Assembly: GCF_010111755.1 (NCBI RefSeq)
Contig: NC_088951.1
Location: 62,001 to 126,000, forward strand
Direction: 5' to 3'
Length of the DNA stretch: 64,000 nt
Source: Nakaseomyces glabratus
Lineage: Eukaryota; Ascomycota; Saccharomycetes; Saccharomycetales; Saccharomycetaceae
Below are positions 30,226-40,484 of this stretch, piece by piece (the first letter of the stretch is position 1; each line of letters starts with the position of its first letter). The translations under genes were made by a program, and so were the position numbers. The notes under the pieces were generated by a model. The model ran no database searches and had not been told where the DNA came from. It saw only the letters and a program-made list of their open reading frames with translations.

Positions 30226-33200
30226 ATGGATGAAGGAAAAACAGACGCCTCAGGTCTCGGAAAAATGCTGACAGGCTCATACATTGTGGATAAGGACAAT
30301 GACTATTGTAAAGAATCTGTACTAAATGAAAGGGGGAAGAAATTGATTAAAAATGTTAGCAACTGTAGTGACAGTGAGGTTTATGCGTCAAGAATGTTAG
30401 AACAACTTCCATTGGATTATTTCACCAAATCAGAGATGGCCAGGTCACTAATAAAATGGTCTTCTTATTCACATATTTATTCATCTTTGACACCTTACGG
30501 CTATCCAACATGTTTTTTGCCTACTCGATCTCATCTTGTTATAGGCACATCGAAAGGAATGATACTAATCTTTGATTTTAGAGAGTTTCTACATGGTATT
30601 TTAATTCCTCAGTCTTCTACTTCCGATGCAGATAATGCATTAAGAGATGCTGTGAAAATATTAAAAATTTCTGAGGATGGCACACATGTGGCTGGTGCTT
30701 ATGAGTCGGGCCATGTGTTTTTATGGGATATCAACATTACAGGATCTAATGGATCAGATGATAGTAAAATTGAACCAATCAGAGCAATCTTATACGTTGA
30801 TGACTATATTAATATGACCGTTATTGGTTTGGACTTTTATGGTAACCGTCACACAGGTCTAATAGTAGGTGTTCAGGAGACAGGCACCATTACTTACCAT
30901 TCTGGAAAACGCAACCACCTCTGGAAGCTAGTTTACACTAATGCTATCGTATTGAAAGTTCCTAGTAATGAGAGGCTATTATTATGCAATTGCAAGGCCT
31001 ATGAAGATGTTGTTTTTTGCGGAATATTGACAAGTAAATACTTTGCAGTCATGAAATTGGGTGAAGTTCCTAAACTAATATATAACGAACCAATTAAGGC
31101 AACAAGTCAGCAATTAGGACTAAACTATTCCATGTCTTGGAATGCAAACATATCTAGAGTGGCCTATTCTGTCAATACAAATTTGTCATGTGTAGCACTT
31201 GAAGGAAATAACGCGTACGAACTTATGAAAGTCCATGATTATACAACCTCGGAAAGCATATCTTCTCTACAATGGTTATCTAGAGATTTGGTTGGAGTTT
31301 TGACAATATCTCATCAATTTCTGTTGCTTGACTCTAGCAATGGCTTCAAGGCGAACGCAATCGTTGACCTTTTAGAACAGGATATATTACGTCCCCCGTC
31401 GACTCATTTTCAGTGGTATGATTCCAAAGCATTTTTGTTCTCAACTTATAGTTTTAAAATAGGACATTTGATGACCTGGTCACAATTGGTACTTACATCA
31501 GTGCAGAAGGGTAATTATATAGAGTCGTTGCTGCTGTTGGAATACTTTTTAAATGAAGAGTCAAAACTGAATAACATTCTATTTTATGAGAATAAAGATA
31601 CGCCAAAGAAGAAGGTACTATTTGAACCCTTCTATAACTTGGCAATGGCAGCCGTTGGATTTCTGATCAAGTCTGAAATCGCATCCAATTCAAAGTATGA
31701 AGAGTTGTTTACTTTAATTTTTCGTATTTGGGGTCAATTTACGAATGGTCGACAAAGCTCGATTGTCGCTAATGAGGATCTGATAGACAAAATTTCAGAG
31801 TTACTTCCGAATGAGAAGAAATCTTTATATTATGAAGCACTAGCACTAGCTGTTGTGTATGGAAAAGTAAAGAGACTACCGGCTGAAAGTTTCAAAGAGC
31901 TCATTCAGGATCAAGCAACAAAAAGGCATGTCATTCGTCTACAGGAGATTTTAACAAGTTTAGATGTTGCTAATCTCGATATTGATTTAGCTGTTAGAGT
32001 TTGCAATAAGGAAGGTCTAATTGATCTGTCCATTTACATTTGGAATATGATTTTCAATGATTACTTAACACCATTTATTGAATTCTTACAATCCATAGCA
32101 ACTTCAAATGGAACTAAAACGACAGCTGCACAGAACTTGTCCATAGGTATAAATGATCCTAGAATGGTTTTCAAATACCTTGAGTGTATTTTTGGCAGCA
32201 AACAATATCCTCTTGGGAATCGGAATATACCTGTTAAATCGGCACAAATTGCATTTGAACAAATTTTAAGCGTCTTATTTAGTGGGACTTCGATACGATG
32301 GCCGTTATCATCTACAAATAATTTCCAATTGTATAAGATGGATGAAGAACCAGCTTTTCCGTATTTAACGCTTTTGCTAGATTATAACGTTGAATCCTGC
32401 CTTCAAATGCTTGATCACCTATTTGAATCCGATATTTTAAATGTGGACGAGTCAGACTTAGATGGTGACAGTGTATTTAGCAGACAATACATCACAGAAA
32501 TTCTAATGGATTATATGTTGAACAATAAGAATAATGGAAATGGCGTTGCGGTAGGAACTTTTATAGCAAGGAACTGTCCAAAATATCCTCAATTTATTCA
32601 TGTGTCCAACAAATACTATGATAGTATCATAGATGTTATTTGTAACAATAAAATTGAATCTCTAAAGAAGCGATCAGAAACTGCTTTAGAGGCTATCATC
32701 AGTAAATACACTCCCAAAGATGAAAATCAGTTTGTTGAAATGATTAAAAAAAATATGTTTCTGAAGGCTTTAGTGATGTTTTATAGAATTTCAAATAAGT
32801 TTTCTGATATGATTGAGATTATTGTTGGTGATGAATCAGCTTCTGCTTTTACTTCACAAGAAACTTCCGACATTCTAAACTTTGTTTTAAGAAATGTCAA
32901 AGAAAGTATTGATAAACTAAAAATCAAAGATGCTATTGCTTGCCATTTTAATCAAATTATCCAAAATGTTGACCTTGATGAATTCATTACTATTTGCCAA
33001 AATTTTGATCCAGCATTGCATGATTCAATACTTCTTAATGAAGATGAAGATCTCAAGTATAGATATATTAACATTCTGTTTGATGATACGAAGCTTCTTC
33101 CAGAAGAAAGACCTGCATTATTGGGTTGGTATCTGCATGAGTCTGTAAAACGTGGAGATGAAAAGAAGTTGATAGATCTTCTAAACAAAATTACACGCCC

Positions 33201-34014
33201 TCCAAAAGATGTGAATAACCTGATAGAGTATTTAATACATTCGACATTCTTTGAATCAGCTTCTATATTGTACTCCCTACTTGGTGATAAATTCCAGCAG
33301 TTAAGGACATTGCTATCCGCTGTTGAATGTTTGAATAAGAACAATATTAATCAAGAACTCATCAAGCCGCATATCTTTAAAGCCGTTTCTATAGCAAATT
33401 CGGCGGTTGTTGATGAAAAGAAATACTGGTGTGCAATATTGGAATGTCTGATACGTCTTTTTATTTCTGACAATATATCAACAGTGAATGGAGGGTTTCA
33501 ATTATATAGCATGATGGTAAATGTTTTTGTAAGCATATCGGAAAAGGGATATGATATAGATAACGAGGATACAAAAAGGTTCAGTAAGATCTTTGAGAAT
33601 GCACTGGAAAACCAAGAACTTTTACTAGTGAAAAGCAATAGATTCCGGGATGGCTTTGTTGAGATTTTTAACCAATATAACCTAAGTGAGAATGTATTAA
33701 AGCTAGTGTTGGCAGTGGTGATGAACTACTCCTCTGAAAGTGATATTTTGTATTTGCTGAGTCAACGAAGAGGCTGGTCAATCGGATCCGATGTCTGTGA
33801 GATATGTGGGAAAAAGTTGTGGGGTATTGGATTAGCCAAAAAGGACTTTGAGACCTGGAAAATAAGATTTGAGAATGAAAGTGACTTCTACAAACTAAGT
33901 TTAAATCATGATGTTGTTGTATTTAAGTGTAGGCATGCTTTCCATGACAAATGTCTAGGTAATTTGGGTCAGAATGGTGAGTATCATTGCCTATTTTGCA
34001 GGTACAAGGTATAA
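30226..34014 (+). CDS. VPS8: Vps8, CORVET endosomal tethering subunit
   Basis: This 1262-residue protein is the Rab5/Vps21-binding subunit specific to CORVET, the tether for endosome fusion on the way to the vacuole. The N-terminal half forms a WD40-like propeller (for example HLVIGTSKGMILIFDF and GHVFLWDINI). A long helical solenoid follows, and a C-terminal RING-type zinc domain begins at C1191-x2-C1194, continues with CRHAFHDKC (C1235, H1237, H1240, C1243) and ends with CLFC. The length is close to S. cerevisiae Vps8 (1274 aa). The VPS8/TFC3 convergent pair with 58 bp between stops is conserved from S. cerevisiae chromosome I. Confidence 0.95.
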   Translation: MDEGKTDASGLGKMLTGSYIVDKDNDYCKESVLNERGKKLIKNVSNCSDSEVYASRMLEQLPLDYFTKSEMARSLIKWSSYSHIYSSLTPYGYPTCFLPTRSHLVIGTSKGMILIFDFREFLHGILIPQSSTSDADNALRDAVKILKISEDGTHVAGAYESGHVFLWDINITGSNGSDDSKIEPIRAILYVDDYINMTVIGLDFYGNRHTGLIVGVQETGTITYHSGKRNHLWKLVYTNAIVLKVPSNERLLLCNCKAYEDVVFCGILTSKYFAVMKLGEVPKLIYNEPIKATSQQLGLNYSMSWNANISRVAYSVNTNLSCVALEGNNAYELMKVHDYTTSESISSLQWLSRDLVGVLTISHQFLLLDSSNGFKANAIVDLLEQDILRPPSTHFQWYDSKAFLFSTYSFKIGHLMTWSQLVLTSVQKGNYIESLLLLEYFLNEESKLNNILFYENKDTPKKKVLFEPFYNLAMAAVGFLIKSEIASNSKYEELFTLIFRIWGQFTNGRQSSIVANEDLIDKISELLPNEKKSLYYEALALAVVYGKVKRLPAESFKELIQDQATKRHVIRLQEILTSLDVANLDIDLAVRVCNKEGLIDLSIYIWNMIFNDYLTPFIEFLQSIATSNGTKTTAAQNLSIGINDPRMVFKYLECIFGSKQYPLGNRNIPVKSAQIAFEQILSVLFSGTSIRWPLSSTNNFQLYKMDEEPAFPYLTLLLDYNVESCLQMLDHLFESDILNVDESDLDGDSVFSRQYITEILMDYMLNNKNNGNGVAVGTFIARNCPKYPQFIHVSNKYYDSIIDVICNNKIESLKKRSETALEAIISKYTPKDENQFVEMIKKNMFLKALVMFYRISNKFSDMIEIIVGDESASAFTSQETSDILNFVLRNVKESIDKLKIKDAIACHFNQIIQNVDLDEFITICQNFDPALHDSILLNEDEDLKYRYINILFDDTKLLPEERPALLGWYLHESVKRGDEKKLIDLLNKITRPPKDVNNLIEYLIHSTFFESASILYSLLGDKFQQLRTLLSAVECLNKNNINQELIKPHIFKAVSIANSAVVDEKKYWCAILECLIRLFISDNISTVNGGFQLYSMMVNVFVSISEKGYDIDNEDTKRFSKIFENALENQELLLVKSNRFRDGFVEIFNQYNLSENVLKLVLAVVMNYSSESDILYLLSQRRGWSIGSDVCEICGKKLWGIGLAKKDFETWKIRFENESDFYKLSLNHDVVVFKCRHAFHDKCLGNLGQNGEYHCLFCRYKV

Positions 34015-34072
34015 ATTACAATTAGACATATGTATACTTTTTTGCGATCATTAGAAATAGAAAATAATATAT

Positions 34073-37000
34073 TCATACTTTAAGTAAGTTGTACCAACGA
34101 CTTTGTACAGTGAAGCCATCATTATCATCCTTGACAATTAAATTCTTGTTGATTAGCCATTGGCAAATAACTTCAATTTCCTCAACGCCAATTAGACTTT
34201 CGCAATCGCTTGCAATGGTAGTGCTCTGTACACCTGGTTTGAAAAGAATATCTGTTAACACTATTGTTAGTAGCGACTTCCAAATATCCGATCTAAGAGA
34301 GCCTTCAGAATCAATCCATAGCTTGGAAAATGGTTTTCCCAATGGGACTGGAATTTGCTTTACATCAAAGTTTATACCCGTACTTCCATTACCATTGTAA
34401 AGAACAAGCGGCGGCGTCAACGTCTTAATTTCAAATGACCTTGTTGTATATTTTAATGGTCTTACATGTCTTTCTAAGGGCATTATACTGATGCAAGCAT
34501 CACCTGTGTCGATCAAATCTATAAATATCCAAGAACAAACATCTTCAAACTCTTCATTAATTACTATACCGTACGAAGAATTCAGCATTTGAGCTATTTT
34601 TTCCGACAAATTCGCTGCTTTCTTGAACGCCGAAAAGTCTCCCTTTGTTTGTAAAAGTTCAAATATTCTTTCTGTAGGTTTCAGTTTTGAGCTATGGAGA
34701 TACAACTGCTTTTGCTTTGCCATATCCATGATAATGGCATCTAATTCATCTCTAGGCACATCCTTCAAGATATCGATTTCGTTCTTATTCATCTCTTTCG
34801 ACTCTACTAATATTGATCTTACTATTGTGCGAATCTGATCTTGCCTGCGAGCCTTTTGTTCCACATCTGGCAAGCATTCATGAGATAGTGTTGGTGTGTG
34901 TTTTAAAGAAGCAATTTCTCTTTGGATCATGGAGGACATAGCAATGGAGCTGTGAGTACTGACCGTCTTGTTATCACCTTTTTTAAGGAACGTCAGCTGT
35001 TTTAGATTTTCTTGATAATTATACAATAGTTTTACTCTTTCAGAGTCAACCTCTTTTTCTTTATCCTCCCACAATCGTAGCAAAATCGAGAGTTCTAAGT
35101 TTTCAGTTTGTTCCAGTGTTACAAGCTCCTCACTTATTCCCTGAAGTAATATTTTACGCCATTTACTTAGTAAGGCTTTCCAACCATGTTGTCCCATCTT
35201 GATGCGGCGAGCTGTCCATTGTCTTTTTAAATTGTCTATAGAATTGTAGGGAAATAAAGTCGTAATTTGGCTCCAAACAACCTCATTCTTTATAGATTTA
35301 GAAATCACAACCAGCTTTATTAGCTTGGCTATACCAAGCTTTGTAGAAATATTGAAATCTCTTGAAGCTTTTTCGAGTTGTTTATCCTCTACAATAGGTG
35401 TAATGTTACCGTTATGTTTTTTTGTCCTATCAATCCGTTCCTTTCGAGATCTCTTCCTTTCTTCAAATAATTTAACAGATGAAGAGTTAGTGTTTCTGAC
35501 TTCACTGTTATTATTCTTCCTACCATTTTGGTACTTTCTAATCCTCTCTGTAGCTTTCATCTTTCTATTAAATCTGTCCTTTGCATTTTGATCGTAAAAG
35601 TAAATATCTGTATCATGTAGGATATCCTTGAAAAAATTCTTCTTGTTGTCTTTTGTATCAGTCAGTAAATCTGATATCTTTGCCATTGGTACATCTGGAA
35701 AATGTATTACTTTTTTCTGTGTATCAGGATCTGTGTAAAGTGTTAGCTTTGAATTACCAATCATTAAATCTACATCACCTTTTAGTGTCTTTTTATCGAT
35801 CACGGTACTGGAGGACATATAATTAGTAACATCTTCGAAAAACTGCTCCCGAAGGAGAGATACGCCTCCACTTTTTTCTAGAACTTTCATGATAGCCTTC
35901 TGTCTACTCAATGATCTAAGTGAACTTGCTGAAAACCCATCAATATTTAACAGAGGTAGTTTAGTGCCTTCAACGTCCTTTTCTACCAAATTATCGGATA
36001 TATTTCTACTCCTTTTCTCCTGTACTGATTTCGATTTGCGCTCTCCTTCAGATACAGTGATCTTTCGTTTTTTTGAGCCGCTAGGAATTTCAGGGCGTTC
36101 GATATCAAGCTCTCCGTTCCAGAAAAATATACGCTTGCCACTATTGTCTAATGTGGTTCTTAGTGTCACATTCAAAGGTGAGAATAGCTTTTTCGACAAT
36201 TGGTAAATGTTCTGGTTCTGTTTCTTCAAATCTGAGGGCCAATTATAATTTTTGACTTCAGCATTGCCTACCGTTGTGTCAGTTAACTTTTCGAAATTTT
36301 CTTTTGTGAAGAAACGATAAAACTTCTTTTTACCCTCGAAATCATAAAGTCTAGTTAACTGATATTTATTATTTTTCTTAAAATTAGCGCCTTTTGCTTT
36401 GCTATTTTTCGACACCATATAATAATCACTTATTTTACCAAACGGCCTCTTGTAATCTCTGCCAGTCAGTGAATTTATAATATCCATCGTTGGCAATCCT
36501 TTAACCCCGGTCTTCTCTACCATTGCATATGTTTGATTCTGAATTGGATAGAATCTATTCATATATATGTTGTTATTTCCATTAGTGGTTGAAGTGGTGT
36601 TAGATGGTTCTTGCAAAACCAATTCTTGGCCTTGTAAAACATCAGTAGTACTCGTACTATTCAGACGTTCAATTGCCTCGTCATCGTCATTTTCTGCTTC
36701 ATCTTCATCATTTGACATTTCACCCATATCTGAATCTGAGAATTCATTGGCGTCCTGACTAGGTTTATAATCTTTCAAAAATTTGACACACCTTATTTTG
36801 ACGTCTGGATTCACTGGAGATACTACGATTACCTTTCTCAAATATCCATTCTCATCTAACCAAGCAATTGCGCTTATGAAAGCTCTTGACAATCGCTTTG
36901 TCTTATCAAATTGTAATTGTCTTTTGAGATCACTCACTTGGCGTATGCAATTTTTCGAGTTTTTAACGACGTCTACGATCTCAGCCAAATGATCTCTCAT

Positions 37001-37561
37001 ACTTATGTATACCTCCTCATTCTCCTCTTCATTTATATCTGTGATGAATTTGCGAAGTCTTAAGTTCTTCACCACATGACCGTTATGAATAACCTGAACA
37101 CTTTTGATTAAATTGTCGAGCTTCTTAAGTCTTCCTGTAATACTACGTGGATCCTGTTTCGTTATCTGCGCTAGTTCCATGGTATTAATACCTTGTCCTC
37201 TGGCGTGTGCAATCTCAACCAACAATTGGAAGGCTGAATTTCCGATAGAGGAGTCCTTTTTAGAGTAACCGCCAGTAAGCACTTGCCACAACTTCTCTTC
37301 ACTAATGCTCACCACGCATGCTGAGTCTATCTCAGTGACCGACTTGGTTACACTGTTGCCCTCACCATCCATGACCAGCACTTCTGGGTCCGAAAACAGA
37401 GACTGTAGGATATAGCGCTGCATCGGCTCATCATCATCCAATGCTGTAACACCCATAACTGTCTCGGCAATATTCCACAGCTGCGCTAATGAAACCGCGC
37501 CTTTCTCATACGCTATCTCCTCACACAATTGCGAGACTAGCTCGTCAGGATACAACACCAT
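34073..37561 (-). CDS. TFC3: Tfc3, largest subunit of TFIIIC (tau138)
   Basis: This protein contacts the B box of tRNA genes as part of TFIIIC and so initiates Pol III transcription. The open frame extends 30 codons upstream from a TTG, but the ATG at 37561 (MVLYPDELVSQL) matches the S. cerevisiae N-terminus MVLTIYPDELVQ; from there the product has 1162 residues against 1160. Winged-helix-like segments are at the N-terminus, and a highly charged, Lys/Arg-rich middle region lies around residues 520-760. S. cerevisiae TFC3 has a small intron near its 5' end; here the frame is open throughout, so the intron is absent. It diverges from SFH1 across a PAC-bearing promoter. Confidence 0.94.
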   Translation of the reverse strand: MVLYPDELVSQLCEEIAYEKGAVSLAQLWNIAETVMGVTALDDDEPMQRYILQSLFSDPEVLVMDGEGNSVTKSVTEIDSACVVSISEEKLWQVLTGGYSKKDSSIGNSAFQLLVEIAHARGQGINTMELAQITKQDPRSITGRLKKLDNLIKSVQVIHNGHVVKNLRLRKFITDINEEENEEVYISMRDHLAEIVDVVKNSKNCIRQVSDLKRQLQFDKTKRLSRAFISAIAWLDENGYLRKVIVVSPVNPDVKIRCVKFLKDYKPSQDANEFSDSDMGEMSNDEDEAENDDDEAIERLNSTSTTDVLQGQELVLQEPSNTTSTTNGNNNIYMNRFYPIQNQTYAMVEKTGVKGLPTMDIINSLTGRDYKRPFGKISDYYMVSKNSKAKGANFKKNNKYQLTRLYDFEGKKKFYRFFTKENFEKLTDTTVGNAEVKNYNWPSDLKKQNQNIYQLSKKLFSPLNVTLRTTLDNSGKRIFFWNGELDIERPEIPSGSKKRKITVSEGERKSKSVQEKRSRNISDNLVEKDVEGTKLPLLNIDGFSASSLRSLSRQKAIMKVLEKSGGVSLLREQFFEDVTNYMSSSTVIDKKTLKGDVDLMIGNSKLTLYTDPDTQKKVIHFPDVPMAKISDLLTDTKDNKKNFFKDILHDTDIYFYDQNAKDRFNRKMKATERIRKYQNGRKNNNSEVRNTNSSSVKLFEERKRSRKERIDRTKKHNGNITPIVEDKQLEKASRDFNISTKLGIAKLIKLVVISKSIKNEVVWSQITTLFPYNSIDNLKRQWTARRIKMGQHGWKALLSKWRKILLQGISEELVTLEQTENLELSILLRLWEDKEKEVDSERVKLLYNYQENLKQLTFLKKGDNKTVSTHSSIAMSSMIQREIASLKHTPTLSHECLPDVEQKARRQDQIRTIVRSILVESKEMNKNEIDILKDVPRDELDAIIMDMAKQKQLYLHSSKLKPTERIFELLQTKGDFSAFKKAANLSEKIAQMLNSSYGIVINEEFEDVCSWIFIDLIDTGDACISIMPLERHVRPLKYTTRSFEIKTLTPPLVLYNGNGSTGINFDVKQIPVPLGKPFSKLWIDSEGSLRSDIWKSLLTIVLTDILFKPGVQSTTIASDCESLIGVEEIEVICQWLINKNLIVKDDNDGFTVQSRWYNLLKV

Positions 37562-37978
37562 TCTTCCTAAGTTTGTCAAACACTCTACGGGGAACGCAAT
37601 TAAAACGCGTGCGTCCAAAACCAAAGCACAATGGATAAAAAGGACTAACAAATATAATACAACTCTGCCTTAGACAGTACCACAGCTCCCCAGTTCCTTA
37701 TAACTATAACTGGTGCAAATTTATACACCTCTTGGCGTCCAAAAATAACCTATTTGAGTGGCCATCTTTGACTATTCCTGATATTGAGTGAGTCCCAGGT
37801 CGATTTACCCACTCAAAATAACATCATATCACCTAATACGTACTTGTTTGCTACGCCAGCCTTAAAAAGAAGTTTTGGCGTCAAAACATGCAGTTTATAG
37901 CGATGAGTAGTGGTGAGGTCGAGTGAGCGCTAGACATTTGCAGGGTTGATACAGGGGCATACAGGTTTTAGTGTGAGG
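37562..37978. promoter_or_regulatory. Divergent TFC3/SFH1 promoter region
   Basis: This 417-bp region contains a PAC core at 37900-37907. No TATA box is obvious for either gene, as is common for housekeeping genes. Confidence 0.55.
37900..37907 (+). promoter_or_regulatory. PAC core between TFC3 and SFH1
   Basis: GCGATGAG is followed by T, 72 bp upstream of the SFH1 ATG. Confidence 0.5.
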
Positions 37979-39073
37979 ATGGTTAAGGCTGTGGAAAGAC
38001 GGCTTGTACCGCAGGGTGTGGTTACTAATTTCTACAACAGAGTGAAGGAGGATGGGACGATAGTACAGTCGTTGCAGCGTGGTGGTGGTTCGCGGAGGTC
38101 GCGGGCGGTCAATTACTCTGAGGTTGATGCTTTTGAGGATTTTGAGGAGAGCGATGATGAAAGGCAAGGGAGTAATAACCGAAGTGCGAGCACCGAGGCA
38201 GTTGTGGATGATAAATTGCCTGAGAATGTGGTTCTACCGGACCTGGAGGATATTATCACGGGTGAAAGCGATCCATCTTTGAATGTACTGAAGTTTAGGA
38301 AAGTTCGAGATACTTTCTTCGGTGGTAGGATTGCTATCAGGTATAAATTAGAACTCGATCAGAATGAGGTGCGATCATCTTCACTAGCTGTGCCAATAAT
38401 TGTGCCAATAACGCTAAAACTAGAAGACACTGCTGATGGAATTTCCATTACCGACTCTTTACTATGGAACATAAATGACACTTCGGTAACGCCAGAGCAA
38501 TTTTCCCTGGTTTATTGCCGTGATTTAGGGATTTTGGGGAATAACTACATACAACAACAGATTGCAACACTGATAAGGGATCAAATTGAGAATTACAGAA
38601 CTTTAAGCGGGCATTTGTTGCAAGCCAACGAAAATATGCGATCGTATCCAGACTTTCACGTTCATTTAAACATCGCATGTAACTTAAACAGTAGGTATTA
38701 CGAGGACAATTTCCAGTGGAACATCAATGATGAATCTTTGACACCCGAGAAGTTTGCTACCATTGTGGTGAAGGATCTTGGTCTAACGAGGGATTTCTTG
38801 CCATCCATATCTCAGGTTCTTCACGAACAATTGTTACAAATAAAGAAAGAATGGATTAAAGGTGAGTTCAATCATGAGCTGATACATCCAGATGAGAATA
38901 ATAGAATGGTGAGAATTGAAGCCAACCAAGGTGAACTGGACAGAGCGTGGTCACCAAGAGTTGAAGTATTATCAATGGATGAGATTCAAAAGAGGGAAGT
39001 AGAGAGAGAAAGACAATTAAGAAGAATGAAGAGAGATTCTGATAGACTAGGAAGAAGAGGTCGCCGAAAGTGA
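37979..39073 (+). CDS. SFH1: Sfh1, SNF5-family subunit of the RSC remodeller
   Basis: This 364-residue protein is the SNF5/INI1-like core subunit of the essential RSC chromatin-remodelling complex. The two SNF5 repeats are plain: LWNINDTSVTPEQFSLVYC and QWNINDESLTPEKFATIVVKDLG. A basic tail with RRMKRDSDRLGRRGRRK matches S. cerevisiae Sfh1, although the last residues after RGRR are shorter here. The upstream in-frame extension starts with TTG, so I use the ATG at 37979. S. cerevisiae Sfh1 has 426 residues; the missing length is in the disordered N-terminal third. In S. cerevisiae the gene lies just after MMS22 (YLR321W); here it is on the other side of TAD3-EST2-BUD6-MMS22. Confidence 0.95.
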   Translation: MVKAVERRLVPQGVVTNFYNRVKEDGTIVQSLQRGGGSRRSRAVNYSEVDAFEDFEESDDERQGSNNRSASTEAVVDDKLPENVVLPDLEDIITGESDPSLNVLKFRKVRDTFFGGRIAIRYKLELDQNEVRSSSLAVPIIVPITLKLEDTADGISITDSLLWNINDTSVTPEQFSLVYCRDLGILGNNYIQQQIATLIRDQIENYRTLSGHLLQANENMRSYPDFHVHLNIACNLNSRYYEDNFQWNINDESLTPEKFATIVVKDLGLTRDFLPSISQVLHEQLLQIKKEWIKGEFNHELIHPDENNRMVRIEANQGELDRAWSPRVEVLSMDEIQKREVERERQLRRMKRDSDRLGRRGRRK

Positions 39074-39198
39074 TCGTAAGAATTGTATTATATATTTTTG
39101 CAAATATCGTTAATATTTATCACCAAAATATAAAAAGTAAACTGCATATATGGCATGATAATGACAAAGGTCACAAAACTACCAATGTTTAAATAAAT

Positions 39199-40188
39199 TT
39201 ATACACAAATATTTTTATTTATAGTTGGTACTTTATATTCATCACCAATCCATTTGTATACTTCATACTTTGAGTTTAATTTCTTGTTGGCATGCATACA
39301 ATAACTATTACCACTGTTTGCCATCAAGGCACCAGTCCTTGCCATCTGTTCTATAAATATACACCGTTTAATTCTAGAGTGAATTAGTGCCATTGAACAC
39401 ATAGAACATGGTTCATGTGTGGTATAAACATCAAAATCCAAGCATAAATAATTTTGCGGCACATTGTTACAGTCTTCTAACGACCTCCGCTTCTTTTCAG
39501 TATTTGCAACCTTGTTTATACCAACCATAATACTATGGTCAATTTTTAAAGAGAGGTGTTCTTCTTCACTATGCGATCTCTGATCTACTGCTATAATAAA
39601 GTCACCCTTGAATTTGGGATCAACAAAAACTGAAACTATGGGCAAAGATCCGGATTCCTTACCTATTCTTTTAGATTCCTCTTGAATGATTTTGAGGTAG
39701 AAGTTTATTTCATCCATCTTGAACTCTGAATCATTTAAAATTTGATCATTGGGATTACCATTCCAAACCAAAGGCCAATACTTCTCTGACCATTCCTTCA
39801 CTAAATCTTTATCATATGGACCCCTCTTGGGTACCTTATTGCTCGAGTTAAGATTCTCATAATCAAATTTAATTAATTCCCTTACTTCGTCAATATTATC
39901 GTACATTAGTGTGGAGCATATAATGCATCGCAGGAGACTATTACCTTCTTCATTTATGACTTTCCGAATTCTCTTACAATGTGCTAAAGGTATCGGGTCC
40001 TGATCCCTAGTGTTTAGCTTTACCAATTCTATGAAGGACTTTGACAATTGTGGCTGGATATCTATTGTCCACACGTTGCATAGTTCAGGAACATTACTGA
40101 TATCGAGAGGTTGGATTTGCAAAAGACGATCTTCCACTATACAGCGCTTGAAATCAATCTTAATTTTATTGTCTACCTTCTTCACCAT
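39199..40188 (-). CDS. TAD3: Tad3, non-catalytic subunit of tRNA A34 deaminase
   Basis: This 329-residue protein pairs with Tad2 to convert adenosine 34 of tRNA anticodons to inosine. The cytidine-deaminase-like domain is C-terminal. The zinc ligands are H218 and C261/C264 (PCSMC). The catalytic glutamate expected two residues after the His is replaced (H218-S-I220), which is the hallmark of Tad3, the structural partner, as opposed to Tad2. The segment CSMCSMALIHSRIKRCIF is very similar to the S. cerevisiae protein (322 aa). It converges with SFH1 (125 bp) and diverges from EST2 across exactly 300 bp with a PAC core. Confidence 0.94.
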   Translation of the reverse strand: MVKKVDNKIKIDFKRCIVEDRLLQIQPLDISNVPELCNVWTIDIQPQLSKSFIELVKLNTRDQDPIPLAHCKRIRKVINEEGNSLLRCIICSTLMYDNIDEVRELIKFDYENLNSSNKVPKRGPYDKDLVKEWSEKYWPLVWNGNPNDQILNDSEFKMDEINFYLKIIQEESKRIGKESGSLPIVSVFVDPKFKGDFIIAVDQRSHSEEEHLSLKIDHSIMVGINKVANTEKKRRSLEDCNNVPQNYLCLDFDVYTTHEPCSMCSMALIHSRIKRCIFIEQMARTGALMANSGNSYCMHANKKLNSKYEVYKWIGDEYKVPTINKNICV

Positions 40189-40270
40189 GTTCTAGTTAAG
40201 CAATTGCATGAATCATAAAAGATATAGCTCTAATGTAGTAGCTTCCATATTATTAGTTCCTATTTTGCTT

Positions 40271-40279
40271 GCGATGAGC
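40271..40279 (+). promoter_or_regulatory. PAC element between TAD3 and EST2
   Basis: GCGATGAGC lies 83 bp upstream of the TAD3 start and 210 bp upstream of EST2. A T-rich RRPE-like stretch (ATAAATTTTCACTTTTT) follows it. Confidence 0.6.
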
Positions 40280-40484
40280 TGTGCACTTTTTCAATAAATT
40301 TTCACTTTTTAGCGATGTCCTGATCAAAATCGGTGTGATTGAGCTGATTAATGACTCGAAAGTATTACAACAACCAAGAGAAAATAATATACATCTACCA
40401 AAAAAACAACCATAGAATAATTTCTTACACATCCTTGATAAATTAACGACTAATATTCCATTTTACTATGCTAACAGATAATAA

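Noticed and set aside
39199..40188. TAD3 as an inactivated deaminase gene
   Set aside because: Loss of the catalytic Glu is the normal state of Tad3, which acts as the structural partner of Tad2.
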